Assembly: GCA_018881555.1 (NCBI GenBank)
Contig: JACAXG010000105.1
Location: forward strand, 1,728,963-1,792,962
Source: Amblyornis subalaris
Taxonomy: Eukaryota; Chordata; Aves; Passeriformes; Ptilonorhynchidae
Direction of reading: 5' to 3'
Length of the DNA stretch: 64,000 bases
In this document: positions 51,535-64,000 of the stretch, piece by piece
How the letters are laid out: each line of letters begins with the position of its first letter
Numbering within the stretch: the stretch's first letter is position 1
Notes under the pieces: generated by a model
Seen by the model: the letters and a program-made list of their open reading frames with translations, nothing else
Database searches by the model: none
What the model was told of the DNA's origin: nothing
Position numbers and translations under genes: made by a program

Positions 51535-54500
51535 CTGAAAAGAAGGATAAAAATAACCCAACAACAAACACCACCAAATAACCCTGCAGTATTCATTTAA
51601 CAGATTTGGTAATGAGAGGTAATGAAACACTTTGAAATGATCACAGATCAGCACTTGAAGTCAACAATGATATAATTTCCTGTTATGAGAATTGCATGGG
51701 TCAGTAGGAAATCAAATAACTTGACCTAGACTGTTCTTTACATGAATTAGCACCTGCCATTTTATCTTTCAGTTACAACATGTTCAAGCAAAATAGCGTT
51801 ATGCACTTTGTTATCTGTCAGTGAGAATGGATATTAAAGATACAATTACATGAGAGAATTGACAGCTAAAACAGCAAGGATAAAAACAGGTAGGGTATCT
51901 TGAGAGAGAATTTACAATAACTAGATTTTTCAATCCTAACAGGAAAACAGCATCAGAGAATATGGAATTTGTCTTCTTTTTTTCAATCTATCACTTCATC
52001 ATTAAGTAAAAAAAATCAGAAATCCCTGGAAACTGTATTTAAGTATGATCAAAACACCACTCCACCCTTCCCAAAATAACCACATTAAGGTTTTGGCTTA
52101 CATTAATTACTAATTATAATTACAGCCTACCTTATTTCCTTTTTATGTCTTATGCAGTGGTATGTTTTCACTCAACACTTCACAAATGGATGGGTTAAGA
52201 ATAAGCCCTCTGCTGTTGGTGTCTATGTTACTGTAAAAAAATGCTCAGTTCCAAATAGCTACTATAATAGTTCTTTCACATTAATGGGATTAGAGGAGAT
52301 TTTACTAAATGTATTTGTAGCATTTTTCCTCCCCCTTCTGTAAAATCACAACCAGCTGTCATTTAGTCAAACTATAAAGAGGAAGGGATTTTTTTTTTTT
52401 TTCATTTTAACAGTGAGAGATTAAAAGAGTTTGTGTCATAGCTCTGCTTCTAGTCTCTTTTCCCCACAGGGAAGAGGCTTAAATTCTTTTCTAATGTAAT
52501 TTCCCGTGTCTCTGCAAAATACAGAGATATGCAAAGAGAGGAAATCCTGTGCATATTTTAAAATGCAGCATGTTAGGTAAGGTATATTTCATGAAAGTAA
52601 TTCAAAGGAAGTATCTAACATGTCTCATTAGCCACCTCCACATTAACAAATAAAATAAAATATATACTGAAAAAATGAAGACAAATTATTTGCTACTGGA
52701 TGTAACAAAAGAGGGAAATAGAAATCTTCCATCAAAATGTAAGCTCTCTGTAAAAAGCTTTAAGGACNTACTAAATATTATTGTAAATAACTACAAATAT
52801 ATTTTCCTTTTAGGGAACAATCTCATCACATTGTAACTATCAGTTTTAAGATAACGCTGAAATTAGATATTCATATAATTGCTTCTGTTTGGTTTTTTTG
52901 AATGTGTTAAATTGTATTTTAATTATAAATCATTGGAAATAAATTACTTTTACTTTTTTAGAGTTTCTCCTATTAATTTACTATTTTACAGAAGTGAACA
53001 AACACACCACACAAAAGGCAGATAGCTACACATTTCATAAAAGTAGTTTGATTTATTCACTAAAATGTGGTACTGATTAGACATCCATAAAATACTGTTT
53101 TTTTAGATCACTGAATGACATTCTTATCCCATTTACATTATTTCACCCCAAACATGTGTGCTGGTATTGATTTCCTTTGTAAGTTACCCGCAAAATATTT
53201 TTAATGTGACAGAGTTGTTACTAAGTGGTAGCTGTAAACTATATGACAGGTGGTGTAGGTATACAGATGTCTTGAAAATAAAATACAGTTGAGCTTATTA
53301 ATTGGGGAACTCTATTAATCTAAATAAACAAAAATTCCTATGTCAAACATTCTACCCAAATGCAGTAAGGTGAGCCCAATTACTATATTATCATAATATA
53401 GTATAATTGTTAATCATAAACATAATCCTGGTAGAGAGAACTATTCTAGTAGCGTAGCTTTCTGAAAACTGATATTCTTCCATAAGAAAAGTCCAGTAAN
53501 GCAACCATGATGTATTTTGTTTGTATCAAGTAGAAAGCAGAATGGGCTCAAACTTGCTCACAAAAACAAACTACAGATGGGATTGAAAATTCTGAGATTG
53601 ATTTTCCCATCCAGCAATACTGAACAGTAGCAGATCACTGAGAATAGACTGTTCCAGTTTTCTGGCAAAATGTGTTTTAAAGCCCAACCAGGCAACTTAT
53701 TTAAGATGGATGTAGTAGTAAAACTTCGACTCTCCTTAAATACCTGTGATATTCTTGCATGCACTGAAAACAAAGCTAAGATATCGGAGGAAATTAATTT
53801 TCAACTCAAATTTATGAATGAAATCAATAGAACATGTTTTCCTGACTAGCTTTGGTGCATTAAACTTTCAGTACAAATATTTAATTTGGTGTTTGTGAAA
53901 TGATACTACAGTACTTGCTCTTCTGTTAACATACCTTGTTCAGAAAAAATATGACTGCTATTTTATTAGAAAAAAATGTATTTTTATTTTGAATTTCCAC
54001 AGTATTTTTAATAAAAATCACACCCAGTATATTTTTAGAATCCTCCCAGAGGTACTTGTGGGTAGGATTCCTGTTAATGATTGGTCTTATATCCACTAGT
54101 TTTGACGACTTAGTATAGGCTGAAGCTGCATAAACATAAATCTGCTGGACTTCATAACAAGAAAATAAATATTTCCCTATCAATTCTTTTGGAGTCTGTC
54201 AAGAAGCACAGCATTGCAAATTCCTCTCAGAGAATCCAAGGCCACACATTTTGACAACCATGAATATGTTACAGAGGCAGGGATGGATCTACTGTGACTG
54301 ATGGGAATCTATTGCAAACTCAAAAACTTCAGTGATTAGATAATTGTCATGGAATTACCCAGTTAAAAAACAACAATCGCTTCTAACTGGTTTTAAGAAA
54401 AAGTAATTTTCCTGTTAGTAACAATAGCAGTGAAAGGACAATGCATCTCTTGCAGATGTTCATTATACGGTACTAGTGCCACATTCTTTGCTGTTGTCTA

Positions 54501-57500
54501 TGCAAGAGTAAAGCAGTAAGTACTTATTATATTTTTTTTCCAAATTGGCATGTAACAGCAGNCAACCACTTCAACAAAAATGTTTGCCTCACTATTTCCC
54601 CCTCTCTTCTTATTCATAGCCCATCCAGCTCCTGTAAGGGCATGCATTACTCACTTCATTTTCCTGAGATACCTCTTTTAAAGTAAAAAATAAGAGAAAA
54701 GGAAAGGCTAGGGTTGACTCTGTGAGACCCTTGTATTTATTCACACTTATTGTGCATGACTGTACACTGGTAAATCATATTAGCAGCCCGTCTCCCCATC
54801 AAGCTGCTACTTGCTTTCCAGCCCTGGGAAGGTTCAACAAATCAACAGGAGCACGGAAAACAGAACATCAGTCTAATCTAGTGTTTAAGGTGAAGTTTTC
54901 AAACCCAATCTAAGAAGATCTTTAGAGCAAGCAACAAGCTGAAGGGCTCAGAAGGTGGTATTGACAATGAAAGAGTGTTGAAATATTGAGAAGCGCAGCA
55001 CTTGTGCATTTTTAATAACAAGAGGGTCAACAAGGACACAGCTCCCTCAGTGCCAATAGTTGCCACACCAGGGCTATAAACGTTCTCAGTTCATCAGATT
55101 CCTTAAACAGTTCATCAGCTTTCTTAAACACCCTAAACCCCCTCAGCGGACCTTTAGTCTTAAATTAACAAACCAAAGCAATGAAAGAGGGTGCAGCTTG
55201 AATGGCCAGCATTGATCCCCAACGGGGCTCGGCGCAGCTACAGGCACTGAAAAACTCGTTCCATTGTCAGGAGGAATTGACAAACCTCCTCGCCTAAATA
55301 GTCCAGCTCAGGCGGGCTGGAGGCACGCAGCTGTAAAGGGCTCCCCTTGCCCCGCTCCCAGCGCTCACAATGCGCCAGGCATGAGCTCTTTGTCAGGCCC
55401 AGACTCTGNAATTTTCTAACAAGGATTAAAGTTGTTTCTCGGCAGGGCTAGTGAAAAGCGATTTAGCAACATACCGTGCTTTCTTCAGGCAAGTTAAAGA
55501 GAAGTAGTTAAGGAATTTCATTATTCTGCTGCCCGGTGGAAATACAAAACAAATATATTAAATATTCACCATCTTTCTGGGTGCCTGAGCTATAACATTC
55601 GCAGAATGGCTCAATGAAATATAACACTTATCGGCTGAAAGCAAGCACTTCAAATTTATTTTTGAAGTTTTATAAAAAGGTGCAGCTGTTTGCCACCTGG
55701 AAGGAGGCTCAATACATAGCAATACACAAAGGTTTAGTCCTAGGGCTGGTATCCCTAACGCCTAAGACACAAGACCCCGTCGGGTTTCTATACCTTGACT
55801 ACTCTTGATAAATGCTTTCTCTGCTGAGTATGGCAGGGGGAACAGCTTTTCTAGGAACTGCACTTTGTCTTCCTGTGGAAGCCTTTATCACACTATTGAT
55901 CAGAAATTTAGTCGCTCAGACAACAACAGAATGTTTCCACTTCCTTCAGCTTTACTTGCCTTACCAGAAACAATAACAAAAAGTGTACTTCCCACTGAAG
56001 ATATTGTGCACCAAATGCAGCATAAGCTAAAAAGAGAAAATAATAATGAGTTAAAATAAGAAACAACAAGAGTANGTTAAAATTTAAGTGCTAAAATGCC
56101 TAGTTTTTATTAAAAGGGAATGCTATTATATTCTTTCAAGTTTATGATAGCTAGCACTAGTAGTGTGCCAAGTAACCTAGGATATTTAAAAAAATGTGAA
56201 ATGTTAAAAAAATAAATAAGTTATTCGATAAAAACACAAATAGCAAAAGTTAAAAAAAGGTCTTCATTTAAGTCTCATAACTTATATCCCTTTTTGTAAA
56301 ATATGAATAGTCATACTGACTTCGTTTGTTGAATGTTAAAGATAAGGAGGGAAAAAAATGTCATTTGTAGAGTTTTTGAAAATACTCTGAGGTTTAGAAG
56401 GTATAGCTGTATTTTCAAGTTTAGGCATAGAAATCATCCACTTAAATGTGGATTTTTACCTGAGCAATGATGAGTTCATATACTCTTCTGAAGGCTGGAA
56501 AGTCTTAGTAAGTCTGAAAAGAAAAACCCTTAACCTGGGGAAGGATTTCTCAGCCTGTGGGCCACCATGATACACCAGAAGGTATGTAGACACAGGAATA
56601 CCAAAACAAGAAATGGAATCAGCAGATGTAATTAAAATTCAAAATATTTTTATATGTTTTTCAGAAATGAAAAATTTTCAGTTGCAAGCTAAAGCAACAA
56701 GGAGGCAACTTTGCATAAGACATTTGTGCTTTTCCCTCAGGCTTTGGTAGCCTTTTGATTAAGAAAGCCCAAGAAACCTTTGAAGACTGAAGTAACTGTA
56801 GGTAGACATAAACAGAAAATTCAATGTATTGTAGAAATTTTGTTTGTTCTCTTTTCCCAGCCTATCAATTCTGATTCCTGACACGGACAATTTACGAACT
56901 GTTTAAAATACCAATTTCTTTTAATGGAGGGAGACCAGAACCTGCCGACTAGTGATGAACTGCCCTCCCACCAGTTCTCTAGGAGGAANTAATTATCTCC
57001 CCAGTGTCTATTCTTTTCTAGATTGCACTGGTCATAGACGTGCACCAGTCTGTGAGGCACTTTCACTCACATTTCCAGTGAGAAAAACTCTGTCAGTGAC
57101 AAGGAAAATTAAAGAACAGAAGCTGGGAAACCTGAGAGAAGAGAAAGCTTTTACACAAGAGCTTTCCCATCCCATCACCAGCTTCACATGGCTTCCCAGT
57201 GACAGCCACTGCCCCTCTGCGACATATTATCCAGCCCCACAAGGATGTGGTTTCTCATTATACCTGGCCTCACAGTGCCACAACATAAAATGTTGAGTTA
57301 GGTTTGACTCTGAGAGCCCAAGTTTACAGTGCCAGCCCTGAAAAAATATTCTCACCAAAATACAGAATTTTGCCTTCATGGGCAGTCCAAAGATGATTTT
57401 TCTTTTTTTTTAGTATGTGTGCGAGTTTTAGCTTTACTGTTCTCAATCAGAGATGTTCTTCTACAGTAGTGACAGTAAGAGACAGCTGGCAGAAATGGTC

Positions 57501-60210
57501 AGTTAGCTGGCCTCTGACTGCAGAAATGAAAATTATATCATCTTCACATACAACAAAATTTTCAAGTACACTTGTAACCCGGTTATTTTTACACCTACCC
57601 TAATGCTGCTGGCTGGTGGGGTTTTTTTTTTGTTTGTTTGTTTGTTTTTTTTTTCTAGAGCAATCTTTCTGTTTAAGACATCAAATAAGTTTGCGTTATT
57701 TCTCCGAAACATGAAAAATTTCTTCATCTTTTGATTCAATGCACAACTATGACTAGAGAAAAAAATAATTATGTGGCATAAATTTCATAGCAAAGTGACT
57801 ACGGGGGAAAACAGCTGATATGAGGACCATGCCAAGACTTAGAACTACGACTCCTGTTAATGGGCACTGACCAAGCACTGCTTCGCCTACGCATTCACTT
57901 CATGTGTATTTCCACAGGATACATTACTTTTACTGTTATTTAAAACATAAAAATACAATCAAGATGCAACTATTAAAGCTGCAACTGTACTTCAATATAC
58001 TTTAGCTTCCATCCAATAATAATATAAATGCTTTAGTAGGCAGATATCAGACCTGGAAGGCTTGGGAAGCTTACTTTTACATTTTCTTAAATGTTCAGAA
58101 AGGAGAATACTATTGCTTTGGGGGGGGTCACCATGATGACACTACATTTATCCCTTTTGCACCTTTTTTTCCCCTAGGAACTGCTATTTAAGATAAACTG
58201 AAAGAAATTAAGATTAAACTAAGCATGAGTGGAAAATCCATGGAGTTGACCTTGTTGGAACCACGGGGTTAGCAGACAGGACAAACAAAGGAAGCGTTAT
58301 CCCTACACCAAAAAAATCAGATATTTAAAAGCCCTTGATCTGGAAAATGCAAATGACTAAATCAATGTTGTGTCAAATACAAAAACTNTATTTATTCCCC
58401 ATTTCACTACAGTCCCTTCCTACACTTTCATTCAAGGACTTGCCCAAAAGTCCTCCAATTGCTGTGCCACTCGTTTCTGCTGTAATTCTCCCATGTTCCC
58501 ACATGAGCTCCTCCTTTGCACAGAGCCCCTGACATANACCTCTTTCACCTCACCAGTGTCTTCCACTCCTAATGCTTAGCACCATTTATCTAGGCATCTT
58601 CCAGGAAACATCCATTTCCTGTGGAAAGGCTTTCATCCAGCTTCTGTGTTTTGCTTCCTCCTCTGGGCTTGAAATGCTAAGCCAAGTTTTGAACTTTGTC
58701 TTAGGAATGTGCGAAAATGTTGACAGCCTAAACTACAGGTANATGTATCAGGAAAGGAGAAATGACAAAGAAATCAGACACCACTGTCTGCTTCATTACT
58801 CATACTACTTCTGATACAGGGATCAGGACCAAGATTTCTTTAGTTTAGTAATTTGAAATTACAAATTCTGCTTGGGTACACCCCTTCCCCTTCTTTTTTT
58901 ATTTATTCCTCCCCTTCCTCCCCCTCCCCTCAGCTTTTTAAAAAAAATCTGATTATAGCAGATTTAAGAACTTGCCTCTTGCACTCTTCTTGGCCAAGGA
59001 AGAAAGTTTTTCTTTCTTCCAGTAGGAAGCTTCCTTTGGCTTTCTTCTATTTTTTTTTTTTTTTGTGCCATTACTCCAGCCTCCCAGGAAGCTCAGAAAG
59101 CATTTTGTTTTTCTTAAGAACAAATACTTTAGTCTCTAGTCAGTCTCTTTTCTTCCTCTTTGAATGAAGGATTCCCACTGCCACTCCCAAAGCAATCGAG
59201 GGAAAAGGAAAGCAGCTCAACAGAAAAAGAAACCCAAACCTTGACAGAAACATCTTGTTCAGAAAGACTTTTGATGACAAACAAGTGAACGGTTGTTGGA
59301 TGGGATATTTTGGTGATACAAGGAAACAAAATTAGTTTTCAGAAATCAATAACAAGAAAAAAAGAAAACCCTCTCTTAAAAAGGCTTATTTAAAAGCATA
59401 TTAAGCATTTTGAAATTCCTGGTCAAAAAGGATGTAGATCTGAAATAACAAAGAACATCTAACATATGAAATGCTTATCTTTTAGGAGCAAAGTAATTTT
59501 TTCGTATTTTAGGCTTATAATTAGAAGATGGCTAGTTGCTATGGAACTGCTGCCAATTTACAAATAAATATACACTTTTAACGCAAAATATACAGTACTC
59601 ACTTTCCCCTGTATTGTATATTGGTTGTTAAACAGCAATTTACAATATTTATGCTACTTGATAATGTTTGTGACCCTCATTTTTTATGGCTTCTTCACAT
59701 ATGGCAGATAAGCTGGGAAACTGGAAGTTTGCAAAATCAGACACATGTAACTTCCTTCCNTATCTGGACATATGTAATGTTACTGTTCTGACTTTAAACA
59801 GTAGGTACTAACATGAGGCTCATGACTGCGAGAGACTAACAGCACAAACAGTTTCTCTGCTCTACTCTGGATACACACTGCATCTGTGAAAAGAACTTCC
59901 ATAGGTTATTCTGGTGCTAAAACTCTCTGGAGCAAACACTGTCGGTCTTGCTACACTGCATGTTGTGTCACAATTTGGGTATATCTGCAAACATCCTCCA
60001 AGGCACAGAACGGGGAGTATCACTTGAGTGACCCTGCAATGAAAGCCAGCTTGGATCCTCAAAATAAACAAATTAACATAACACAAAATGACCAAGTTGT
60101 TACTTGTTACAACACTTGCCTCTTGCTACCGGGCTCTAGTTTTAAAAGCCCTGCAAATGTACTTATCTGTACAAATGCTAAGCAGTCTTCCTAAGTGCAT
60201 GTCTAACATG
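51535..60210 (-). other. CADPS2 intron, proximal part
   Basis: 8.7 kb of mostly AT-rich DNA. A local G+C-rich patch sits at 55.2-55.4 kb. A poly-T/GTTT tract lies at about 57.62-57.66 kb. No exon of CADPS2 or nested gene is recognised. Confidence 0.6.
57620..57655. repeat. Poly-T with (GTTT)n core
   Basis: A T run, four GTTT units and a second T run. Confidence 0.85.
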
Positions 60211-60700
60211 ATAGAATCACAGAATCAGAATGGTTTGAGTTGGAAGGGATGTTAAAGATCATCTAGTTCCAACCCTCCTGCCAAGGGCAGGTATGCCACT
60301 CACTAGACCAGGTTGCTCAAGGCCCCATCCAACCCGACCTTCAACACTTTCAAGGAATGGGGCATCTACAGCCTCTCTGGGCAAACTGTTNGAGTATCTC
60401 ACCACCTTCCGAGCAAAGACTTTCCTTCTAACATCTAATCTAAACCTGCGCTCTTTCAGTTTAAAACCCCTTGCCCCTTGTTGTGTCACTACCCGCCCAT
60501 ATAAAAAGTCNCTCTCCCTCCTTTTTGTAAGCCCCCTTACAGTACTGGCTCTAAGGTCTCCCTGGAGCCTTCTCTTCTCCAGGCTAAAAAAACCCAGCTC
60601 TCTCAGCCTGTCTTCACAGGAGAAGTGTTCCAACCCTTGGATCATCTTCATGGCCCTCCATAANCTTAAAGGTCTGGGTTCACTCTGCCTCTGAGGCATG
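60211..60700 (-). mobile_element. CR1 LINE 3' fragment with ORF2 C-terminal remnant
   Basis: The left edge (ATAGAATCACAGAATCAG) is the reverse complement of the CR1 tail, so the element runs on the minus strand with its 3' end at 60211. A 146-codon open frame on the same strand (60699-60259) carries the CR1 ORF2 C-terminal signature, with blocks such as GFKLKERRFRLDVRRK and NSLPREAVDAPFLE. Three X codons come from ambiguous bases. The reverse transcriptase and endonuclease parts are missing, so it cannot move by itself. Confidence 0.95.
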
Positions 60701-63700
60701 TAATCAAGACACCCATCTCTGGTTTACCCACTCATCCAGAACTCCTTGGGTAGTTCTCACTCCCTGGAGTGAGATATCATCAAAGGGACCACAGGAGGAG
60801 ACTTCCCGTTAGCTGCATCCCTCCAGTAAACTGAGAATATTTTTCATCTCAGTACCAAAAGTGAGATAGGCTGAAGTTGGGTCAGCATCTGTGCCGTAGC
60901 TTTTACAATCACATTTGTAGTTTTTGTCCTAGACTCTTCTACTTAGACTCCCTGCTCCCTCTGGAGTGAGGTCAAGTACATACTTTTATTACAGCATTTA
61001 AACCATTCTGAGTTCTTCTGAGTGAATATTTACAGACAGCTCATTTCTTTCCACCTCAGCAATCTTGGCTCATCCATTTACTCTTTATGCTATTGCAGTG
61101 CCATATGACAGGGCTGGATGTAGCTGTGAAGCTGACGGGGAGATGCACGCTGGTGGAGCTACTCCTCTCTTACACCACATCGACTGGGCACTACACTGAG
61201 CTGCCCTAATGTGGAGCATAGGTCCAGCCTGCTGCCTCCCTCTTGCTTTTCTCCTCTCCTCTCTCTTTGGACAAAGTATCCTTGGACTGGGCAGGTGCCT
61301 GGTTTGCTCCTTTCCACTCCAGACCCTGTTGCCTGTGTACACTCTTTCAGTTATGTATATTTTATAGCTGTGTTATTTTGGGGGGCTTTTTTGAGCTGAT
61401 TTTTCTATGTATTACTTTTACTTTTTTTTCTTGCACTTTTAGTGCAGTATAATGCAAACAAAAGTCAATGCAATGTAAATTAAGAAAGTATACAGTGAAA
61501 CACCTGCAAATTATTTAAAGGAAATAATCTCTATACAGTTCAGCACTTCTGCACATTTAAATCAGCACTAAAGCTTCAGTTTCCCATGATCAAACAGGAG
61601 AAGAAGCTCTTTCCACTGACAAATCTGTGTCAGAGCACTCTGCAGCATTCTCACCTGGTACTATTTTGATTTGCAACATAGCAACCTCTTTCTGTTATGC
61701 CTGACTCATTATAGTAAAACTAGATTATTCTCATGGTTTCTGGCACTATTTTTCTTGTAATATGATCAACAATGTGGTTGTGTGTCTATTTTTGAACACT
61801 TACACAGAGTTTTGTTTTATTTTCCTTTTTCAACTAAGCTTGACCCAAACGAAATACAAGTATAAATATCAAACCTGCAAGTAAGGTTTGAGAAGTCACA
61901 AGGTTCTCCTGCTGTTTATACGTGTGTGAATTACACTACATCAGGAAATCAATATTCCCTAGATGGTGCTTGTGCCTGGCACTTCATGGTGAACAAACAT
62001 TAGGTAAGACAATATAAATGGTACAATCCTTATTGATTTCTCTTGANTGTGTAGAATGTGAAAGCTGCAGCCACAGTTAACACTTACTGACAGATTCATC
62101 TAAAGTTTCAGTGCTATTTTATATCTTTACAGTTGTCCACGCTCAATTGATTCTATTAAGTCGCTTGACACATTTCAAGCCATCTAGATAAGAAAAAAAA
62201 GTGCAGTGCCTGGAATGAGATGCTGCTACTTTGTGCCTAGCAGGATAAAAAGGCAAAAGGACTAAATTGTGCCCGGATGTTGGAAGGAGTTCTCTTTTAT
62301 TAGATAGAATTGTTATTGTTTTTAGTGAATGGATACTGTGAGTGATTGATAGCTGCATTTATAATAAATGAATGAACAGTATATACCAGAAACACATATG
62401 AGGAAACTGTACTGGAAGCTCCTAGTGTTATAGCCCTCCCCCAAACAAACAAGCAACCGCCCCCCCCATAGTCCCATTTGATTGATAAAATTCCCTCAGG
62501 ATAAAAAAAGATCAGATGGACTTTAAAACAGTAAGTTTGGGATTTTTTTCCCCCATTTTTCCTCTTTTGACTCATGACACCCATTTAAAATCGCTTTTTA
62601 AGAGCAATTTCTACATTGCTCTTTTTTTTTTCTTTCCAAAACAGAGAGCTTCTCACATAAATCAGAGAAATTAGGGAGTAGGACAGTATAAGGAATTAAT
62701 ATCAGGATAAGAGTTTTAGTGCCCTAAAAGTATCTATTTCCCTTTTATACCCAGAGAGCACTTTTAGCAAGATATCAGAATATCTGTTTCATAGTTTCTT
62801 ACTCCCCTGCTGGGAAAATTTAAGTAATGTGATTGTATTGGTGTGAAAAAGGTGTCAGACATCCATTCCTTGAATACTCAATGCAGACTGGACTATGAGA
62901 TATTTAATGTCTTGACAAAATCCTTTTTATATCTTTTTGGGTTGTGTGGTACACAACAAGATGGAAATTGACAAATTAAAAATGGCATAAAAAATGAAGA
63001 CATGTGAAAGTGTATCATATCAAAACCATATAAAATACAGTCACTGTGTTACATCATTGTGTCATTGTGTTTCTCTAGATAAAACAGTATCAGCAACAGT
63101 ACAAAACAGTTTACAAAGTGCTGAATATTCTGATCCTGAAGCAGTAAACTCTAAAGCACATGCTTTGCTTTAAGTGTGTTGTGGTCCTGTTGATTTCAAC
63201 AGTAAGTTTGCTGGAGTCATAGCAGCATAATCAGCATCCTCCAACAGTGGACACTCTTTTTCTCAGCATAATCCAGAAAAAAATATCAAAGAAAATTTCT
63301 ACCTTTTATGAAATCAGATGGAGATGGCGGTTACATTTTTCAGATTTCAAATTCACTGTTTTCCTTTTATAGAGGTTGCTATCTTGAAAAATGAGGCAAG
63401 TCTATTTGAAAACATCAGGAATAATTTATAGAACTTTGAAAAGACTTCGAACACTAAATTTGCAAGATGATGCTTCCGTCTTGCAGAAGAGTTTCCTGTA
63501 TTTGAGGATGACAATATAATTCACTTTTTGGTGACACTGCCTACGTTTTCTTTAAAATTCTTTTACCCAAAAAAGACACCATAAACTGTTTCAAAATTAC
63601 AAAAAAATCTGTTAGATCACGAGACAGCTGCAGAGTGGTTCTCANATCAAGAGCTTTCTATTTTCCCTATAAAATAAGAGACATAATTAAAGGTGAGTTA

Positions 63701-64000
63701 AGACTTTGGTGAAAATCTAAAGAGCATCGGCAAATCTGAGCACTGCTCAGCTTTTCAATTGCTTTTCTACTTCTCAGTTCTTTTAAATGGTTTTCTATGG
63801 CAGGAACATTTTTCTTAATTAGTCACAGCTAATTACTGTTCTGGCATAGACAAGTAATCAGAAATGTCAGAGCTGTAAGGCTACATCTCCCTAATCCTTT
63901 GATAATAATTTAGCCTCCTGGGAGGGCCTCAAGCTGTGGTAAGTAGTGGCTGACAATAAGGCAAAATTAGGTGGGCAGCAGACCATTAGGATAGAAAAAT
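60701..64000 (-). other. CADPS2 intron, distal part to the window edge
   Basis: 3.3 kb of AT-rich DNA with no recognised exon, repeat or RNA gene. The next upstream CADPS2 exon must lie past the window. Confidence 0.5.

Noticed and set aside
51535..64000. Further CADPS2 exons or nested RNF133/RNF148 genes
   Set aside because: I scanned the minus-strand frames and found no segment resembling CAPS proteins or a RING-finger protein.

Overview
This window is from a bird nuclear genome, most likely a passerine. Three gene fragments lie on the minus strand in the order AASS - FEZF1 - CADPS2, which is the conserved amniote order (human 7q31). The avian assignment rests on several CR1 LINE fragments with the typical octamer-like tail. 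The passerine assignment rests on a chimeric SINE with a tRNA-Ile head and a CR1 tail, and is inference. Isolated single N bases are scattered through the sequence.

Region 1 (1-9400): the 5' half of AASS, the mitochondrial enzyme that starts lysine breakdown through saccharopine. Eleven coding exons (residues 1-447, the lysine-ketoglutarate reductase half) could be placed to the base with GT-AG sites and an unbroken frame. A noncoding first exon lies in a CpG island at about 8.9-9.4 kb. The saccharopine dehydrogenase half is off the left edge. Intron 6 holds a solo endogenous retrovirus LTR with a perfect 6-bp target duplication.

Region 2 (9.4-33.9 kb): an AT-rich intergenic stretch. It holds CR1 tails, simple repeats and the tRNA-Ile/CR1 SINE. 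No protein-coding exon is recognisable. It ends in a CpG-rich block from about 32.6 kb.

Region 3 (33.9-37.4 kb): complete FEZF1, four exons, 456 residues. It encodes a forebrain and olfactory transcriptional repressor with an eh1 motif and six C2H2 fingers. Its first intron appears to use a GC donor. Upstream (37.4-44.2 kb) lies a long cluster of CpG-rich blocks with G-rich and hexanucleotide repeats. These contain GC-driven open frames but nothing that looks like protein.

Region 4 (46.4-64 kb): the last two coding exons and 3' UTR of CADPS2, the dense-core vesicle priming factor. They are followed by more than 12 kb of an upstream intron with CR1 copies. The rest of CADPS2 is off the right edge.

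The three genes do not form a pathway; they are neighbours in an old synteny block. I found no clearly new biological system. The most notable items are the SINE with its altered anticodon arm, the intact solo LTR, the GC donor in FEZF1 and the repeat-bearing CpG cluster between FEZF1 and CADPS2.
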